Positions 59,330 to 64,000 of a stretch of DNA of 64,000 nt are shown one piece after another. A program made the translations under genes and the position numbers. This stretch comes from Toxonevra muliebris. Its lineage: Eukaryota; Arthropoda; Insecta; Diptera; Pallopteridae. The notes beneath the pieces are model-generated. The model was given only the letters and a program-made list of their open reading frames with translations. It was not told the origin of the DNA and searched no databases. Within the stretch, counting starts at the first letter, position 1. Each line of letters opens with the position of its first letter. The stretch lies in the NCBI GenBank assembly GCA_963691655.1, contig OY829329.1, positions 18,366,708 to 18,430,707 of the forward strand. The letters run 5' to 3'.

Positions 59330-61748
59330 GTTAGAATTTTAAAATTCAATATAATTCGAAATAATTAACGATTACTAATGTAATATTTTTTTTCTTTTTT
59401 AGGATTGCATTTCAAGGGGCACTCCCACACGCTCATCGGTTTTGTATTCGGTTTTTTAATGGCCCTTGCAACTCTATTATTCTATGATCGATTTTTATTA
59501 CTCAGCGAACAATTAGAGCGGCAATCCACTGCTACGGAATATTATCAAACTGGTTACATGGAAGCATTGCAAGAGATCGCGTCTGAAGAGGATATGCTGC
59601 GGCAGCGTTTGATCAGCGAGGTGCGTGTCCTGTGTATGGTCTTGACTGCCCCGAAATATCATCAGAGTCGTGCTGCACATGTGCGTGCCACTTGGGGTAA
59701 ACGTTGTACGAAATTGATATTTGTGAGTAGTGAATTGGATGAGGAATTGGGCGCTATTAAGATAGTGGAAGCAGACGCCGATACTTACCAGGCACTGTGG
59801 AATAAAACACGCGAAGGATTTCGTTATGTTTATGAGAAACATTTAAAGGATTACGATTGGTTTTTGAAAGCCGATGATGATACGTGAGTGAGTTTGGTTT
59901 AATATTAACATTTTTATATTGATTATGTCATTATTAAAAATAATGTGCAATATTTTTTTTTTTTTTTTTTTGAGTTAGATTAGAGTTGATTTTGCTAATT
60001 ACTTTTTACATATACACAAAAACCACAAAAGCTTTACACATTATTTTTAAACTTTGATATTTTTTAAAATTAGATACACATTTCTTCTTTTTTTTTTTGT
60101 TTATGCAGTTAATAGAATAATTTGAGATTTGCATATTAAATATTATATTTAAAAGATTAACAGAAAACAAGTTTTTGTTTTGGACAGAAGAAAGTATTTT
60201 TGAAGTACATTTATAAGTTAATTTTAGAAAAACATTTTTGTTTTGTTTTTTTCTGTGGTGGAGCTGAGTTTCTTCTTATTAGATTTATTTTTAGCTGAGT
60301 TCTTTGTTACCTTATTCCCCTATTTTAATTGCTATTACCGTTATTCAATAGCCAAGGGGTTAATTCGTCAAAAATACATTTATAAATTTTTTCCAGAAGT
60401 AATCACTGTTTAACATTTCTATGTATACTGATTGACTTCAAAATTGCATTTAGATAATTTAAAAATATTTAATTTCACCTGACTTGAAGGCTAGGGGAAC
60501 AGAAATAAATTTTTGCAAGGTAATTTTAAAAATCAACAAAAAATAGTTAAATTAATTATTTTGCATTTAAAATAAAAAATTCACCTGAATGAAATGACAA
60601 ACTTGATGTAGAAATTATAACTTCATAGGTCCTTATATATTTTTAAGGGATTACATACATATATAATTATGCTATCTGCCATTGCCAATTTTCAAACATT
60701 TCACGAATTTTTTTTATTTTAAAAATGAGGTGAAACTTTTTTAGCAGCGTTTAGGAATACATGTAATTAAAGATACAAATTCTATCTTATTTTATATAAG
60801 TCAAATGAAACAGTCTAAAATTCTTTCTTTGAGCAAAGCTCAATTTGTAGGTTTTGTAATGAGGAAGACGAATCATCAGTACATATTTTAGCTCAATGTG
60901 GAGCACTGATCCGCAAAAGAAGGAAATGTCTAGGCATGCACCAAGTGCCCAGTACAGAACTAGCATCCATAGCTCCGGGCGCAATACTCAAATTCTTGAG
61001 GGAGACTCGACTGGATGAGGTACTCTAGGCAGATTAGACTAGATAGAAAAGAGGGACGTACAATAGATCTTATAGGTCGCGGTACAACGACAAAAACCTC
61101 TATAATACAATACAATACAATACAATACAATACAATACAATACAATACAATACAATACAATACAATACAATACAATACAATACAATACAATACAATACAA
61201 TACAATACAATACAATACAATACAATACAATACAATACAATACAATACAATACAATACAATACAATACAATACAATACAATACAATACAATACAATACAA
61301 TACAATACAATACAATACAATACAATACAATACAATACAATACAATACAATACAATACAATACAATACAATACAATACAATACAATACAATACAATACAA
61401 TACAATACAATACAATACAATACAATACAATACAATACAATACAATACAATACAATACAATACAATACAATACAATACAATACAATACAATACAATACAA
61501 TACAATACAATACAATACAATACAATACAATACAATACAATACAATACAATACAATACAATACAATACAATACAATACAATACAATACAATACAATACAA
61601 TACAATACAATACAATACAATACAATACAATACAAAATTCTTTCTTCTTTCTAGTTATATAATTATGGAGAATTTACGTTTTATGCTCTATGGATATCAT
61701 TCAGAAACTCCGATTTATTTTGGTTATAAAATGATTGCAAAAACTGTG
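59272..61748 (+). CDS. C1GalT1-like core 1 beta-1,3-galactosyltransferase, gene B (3' end beyond window)
   Basis: Coding exons seen: 59272-59329, 59403-59883, 61655-61748; 633 nt, 211 residues, open at the 3' end. It is a close paralog of gene A; exons 2 and 3 match it in length (481 and 94 nt), phase and most residues. Seen: tail MYEGTNLKNRAKLKK; signal anchor about residues 29-47; VRVLCMVLTAPKYH; HVRATWGKRC; DDD at 177-179; TYIIMENLRFML; IYFGYKMIAKTV before donor GTATGT. Exons matching gene A exons 4 and 5 (YMSGGA, EDV, DCCS) were not found before 64000 and should lie beyond. No stop or frameshift was seen. Intron 2 contains a LINE insertion at its acceptor that may affect splicing. Role inferred as for gene A. 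Confidence 0.88.
59403..59883 (+). CDS. Gene B coding exon 2
   Basis: 481 nt after the acceptor TTTTTTAG. It encodes the anchor (TLIGFVFGFLMALATLLF), stem, VRVLC, WGKRC and the DDD motif, and ends AC before GTGAGT exactly as in gene A. Confidence 0.93.
60830..61633 (+). mobile_element. 5'-truncated LINE with (AATAC)n tail in intron 2 of gene B
   Basis: An intact 3' ORF end (60837-61029, stop TAG) encodes ICRFCNEEDESSVHILAQC (a C-x2-C-x8-H-x4-C zinc-binding motif) and LASIAPGAILKFLRETRLD, the C-terminus of I/LOA-type LINEs. A short 3' UTR follows, then about 106 perfect AATAC units (61104-61633). Flanked by 13-bp direct repeats AAAATTCTTTCTT at 60817-60829 and 61634-61646. The intact frame and clean duplications suggest a fairly recent insertion. 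Confidence 0.88.
61104..61635. repeat. (AATAC)n microsatellite, ~106 uninterrupted units
   Basis: About 532 bp of perfect pentanucleotide repeat. Being a 5-mer it opens long frames on both strands (IQYNT and CIVLY units), which are not proteins. It is the expanded 3' tail of the LINE immediately upstream. Confidence 0.97.
61655..61748 (+). CDS. Gene B coding exon 3
   Basis: 94 nt between acceptor CTTTCTAG and donor GTATGT. It encodes TYIIMENLRFMLYGYHSETP and on to KTV. The acceptor lies 8 nt beyond the target-site duplication of a LINE inserted in intron 2. Confidence 0.9.
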
Positions 61749-62286
61749 GTATGTACTAAAAAAAAGAAAAAATAATAATAATAAAGAAACTAATTATAAA
61801 TTTAAAATAATTTTCCAATTCATAATGAAATTAATCCATTAAAAATCATTAAAAACTCATAATCAAATCGTCAGAAACATCTAATAAATTATTCGTAACT
61901 GCAGAATAATTTATTAGATGTTTCTAATTAAATAATAAATATATTTTTAAAACTATTTTGATTTTTAATATGCAAATATATGCACATATTTTTAATTCTT
62001 AATATCAACATAGTAAAATTTTTTTGAATGAGAAAATTATGAAATTAGAATATTTGAAGGTGAGAGAGCATTTAATAAAGATATGATCAGTAAAACAAAT
62101 CATTTTGTTTATTGGATGCACTCACTACATTATTTGAGTTTATTTAGTAGGGCAGCATTGGTTTTCTTAGTTCTTTTTTTAAGTGACAAAACACAGAACC
62201 GATGTAACGTTGAAATTGATTTTATACATAAAATAGTAGAGAATAAAACGACAGAAACAGCCGAATTTTGCCTTTGGATGTGCTAT

Positions 62287-62569
62287 CAGTGTGGCCAACT
62301 CAGCGCTTTTCCCGCTGGTTTCAGTGTTTTTTGAAAATTAAAACGCGGAAAAAGTGATTTAGGGCTCAGCGCATTTTTTAAATTTAAAATATTTTCGAAA
62401 AATCGAAGAAATTTTCATTGACTTGAATTATCAGATTAGTGAAAAAGTCTAAATGTATTATTTTTTCTCTCACTTTTATAAAGAAAAAAAATTTAACGCT
62501 TTTTTAAAAAAAATACTCGTTTTATTCATCATTTTAGCGGATTTTGAAAAACAAAAGTTGGCCACACTG
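62287..62569. mobile_element. hAT-type MITE (283 bp) in intron 3 of gene B
   Basis: Terminal inverted repeats CAGTGTGGCCAACT (14 bp, perfect). Flanks TGTGCTAT (62279-62286) and TGTGATAT (62570-62577) are an 8-bp duplication with one mismatch, as expected for hAT. No transposase. Confidence 0.82.
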
Positions 62570-62768
62570 TGTGATATAGTATATATAATTAACAAAAGAG
62601 CGAGTAGGGAAACAAAGTCAACTCTTGCAAGAACAACACAAACGCCACTCTCTCTCTCTCTGCCTCTCTCTCATATTTATGTTTGTATTCGCACTAAAGG
62701 TATTTCTTGCAAAAACAACAAGACTTATATTAACAGTAAATTCCTTTGAAGTCAATCATTCGCCAATT

Positions 62769-63124
62769 CGAGTTGAGATTGAGAGAGCCGAAGTCTCTGC
62801 GTGTATTACATGGGCACGATACCAAAAAAAAAAAATTATTTATATGAAAAAAGTTACGATGTTGTTGGTGCTATCAGTGTCTGTTCATGCACTCTGTTAC
62901 TCTCATACTTAAAATAAATTAAAAGAATTTCGTAATGCTTGGTTTTCACTATGACGGCCTTTGCCGTCAAAGAGAGAAAAAGAGAGAATTTCTCATATCA
63001 AATTTGCCAAGATGCTGGCAAATTTGATTGAATTTGACATAGTGAAAACTAGGCATAAGAGTCAACTCGAGAGAAGAAATAACCAAATACGGAACAACAA
63101 TAGATGCTCTATTCGCCAGACATT
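62769..63124 (+). repeat. Dispersed repeat related to 29668-30173, interrupted by a MITE
   Basis: Shares GAGATTGAGAGA, GGGCACGA, TCTCATA, AATTTCGTAA, AAGAGTCAAC and ACCAAATAC blocks in the same order with 29668-30173. The 62936-63055 MITE splits it. Confidence 0.6.
62936..63055. mobile_element. PIF/Harbinger-like MITE (120 bp), TAA duplication
   Basis: Ends TGCTTGGTTTTCACTATG and, inverted, TGCCTAGTTTTCACTATG (18 bp, two mismatches). Flanked by TAA at 62933-62935 and 63056-63058. The related repeat has the uninterrupted site CGTAAGAGTC at 30102-30111, so both insertion and 3-bp duplication are directly visible. TWA targets are typical of PIF/Harbinger. Confidence 0.82.
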
Positions 63125-63125
63125 T

Positions 63126-63195
63126 TCTGAAATTACTCCCCATCTGGAAATCGAACCTAAGGCAGCTGGAACTCCAGTCTAGCCCTCGTTCACCA
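63126..63195 (-). repeat. tRNA-like SINE head
   Basis: Minus strand: GCGGTGGTCTGGTGAACGAG (A-box region), TAGACTGGA, and B-box GGTTCGATTTCC. Similar block order to the SINE head at 51.2-51.3 kb. Confidence 0.5.
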
Positions 63196-64000
63196 GACCA
63201 CCGCGATGATAGAATATTGTATAAAAAGTGTATTTTGTTTTTAATTTTAAATAGTTCAAAGGAAACTTTTTTCTAATCTCGAGATAGTTTCACTTTCACA
63301 GTGTGCCCCATGACGCATTAAATTTTTTCAATATGCATGGGTTATTTAGAAGCTATCGTATACTGTCGTATAGTTATAAAGTCGTATAATTTTGTAAGGA
63401 AAATGGCAGACTGTACGACAAATGAGATTGTACGACGCCGAATAAGATACCTTATGAACATCCCATCAGAATCAACGTTCTGAAATTGCAAATTTCCAAA
63501 GGCTTTGTGTGAAATATTTCATTCCGATTGATCTCCGTTTAATCTACACTAAATATATTAGTCCCAAAATTTAGTTGCCTTTGAGTCTAAGTGTAGGAGC
63601 TTCACTAGTTCGACAGTAGCTTCTGTGCTGTATTCAACATATATGGTAGAGATAATATTTATAGGAAATAGTAGGGGATTCAATTCTATTGACTTCTAGG
63701 AGCATCGTAGAAAAGTAGCCCGCGTTAATCTATTATACCGCTATTTTCATAGTAAATGTATAGATGAGATGCACGATTTTATACTAGCAGCACCAGTGGT
63801 CCCCAAAAATATTCCGATTCTAGAGGGTATCCTCCTGTGTGAATTGACTGCCTGTTAAAAAAAAAATTAAAAATGTTAAGCACCCAAATCGATAGGACCT
63901 CGAGATGATATTAAATATTAGGTTTTCCCTGTTCTTCAATTCATTAACGTCTTTGAGTTAAAACCTTTACTATTTAACCCTTTCAGAACCGTAAAAACCA
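63196..64000. other. Noncoding DNA, presumed intron 3 of gene B
   Basis: No exon matching gene A exon 4 was found. From 63977 the sequence AACCCTTTCAGAACCGTAAA begins another copy of the repeat seen at 56.07 kb, truncated by the window edge. Confidence 0.5.

Noticed and set aside
61015..61662. Long open frames on both strands (IQYNT and CIVLY repeats)
   Set aside because: They are translations of the perfect (AATAC)n microsatellite, open in many frames by repeat arithmetic alone.

Overview
This window is AT-rich, repeat-dense nuclear DNA from an insect, most likely a higher (cyclorrhaphan) fly. The evidence is GT-AG introns, insect-type (TTAGG-like) pentanucleotide LINE tails, many MITE-type DNA transposons, tRNA-derived SINEs, CAACAA/GTTGTT runs and two genes of the fly-expanded core-1 beta-1,3-galactosyltransferase (C1GalT1-like, GT31) family. 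There are no operons, CRISPR arrays or bacterial features.

Only two protein-coding genes can be supported, arranged head to head. Gene A (minus strand, 39805-55536) is complete: five coding exons, 404 residues, with a 12.3 kb third intron packed with repeats. Gene B (plus strand, from 59272) runs off the right edge after three coding exons (211 residues seen). Exons 2 and 3 have identical lengths and phases in both genes (481 and 94 nt). Both starts lie 13 nt downstream of the same nine bases (GTCAGTCTA). A dispersed repeat lies 0.5-0.6 kb upstream of each gene in mirror orientation. The pair therefore looks like an inverted duplication with its axis near 57.4 kb. Both products should be type II Golgi membrane glycosyltransferases that extend O-GalNAc (Tn antigen) on glycoproteins.

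The left 39.8 kb has no recognisable gene. It holds LINE reverse-transcriptase/RNase H remnants (1.4-2.0 and 4.0-5.6 kb), a 28-bp-stem hairpin (5.9 kb), inverted and tandem repeats (10.0-11.2 kb), tRNA-like SINE heads (13.5-13.8 kb), a 3807-bp tandem duplication with no differences seen (20859-28472, each copy carrying a 324-bp hAT MITE), a mariner-type transposase remnant flanked by inverted copies of a dispersed repeat (32.3-34.1 kb), and another LINE tail (37.7 kb).

Intron 3 of gene A contains an 18-bp minisatellite (42.15-42.84 kb), a ~130-bp tandem repeat (44.7-45.7 kb), a nested fold-back element (47974-49389), a tRNA-derived SINE (51.1-51.3 kb) and, most interesting, a sequence with every conserved core base of a type I hammerhead ribozyme (50464-50526, plus strand, antisense to gene A). 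Intron 2 of gene A holds a pogo-like MITE. Intron 2 of gene B holds a 5'-truncated LINE with a ~530-bp perfect (AATAC)n tail; its 13-bp target-site duplication falls in the polypyrimidine tract of the exon-3 acceptor. The start of intron 3 of gene B holds a hAT MITE and a 120-bp Harbinger-like MITE whose pre-insertion site is preserved in a related repeat at 30.1 kb.
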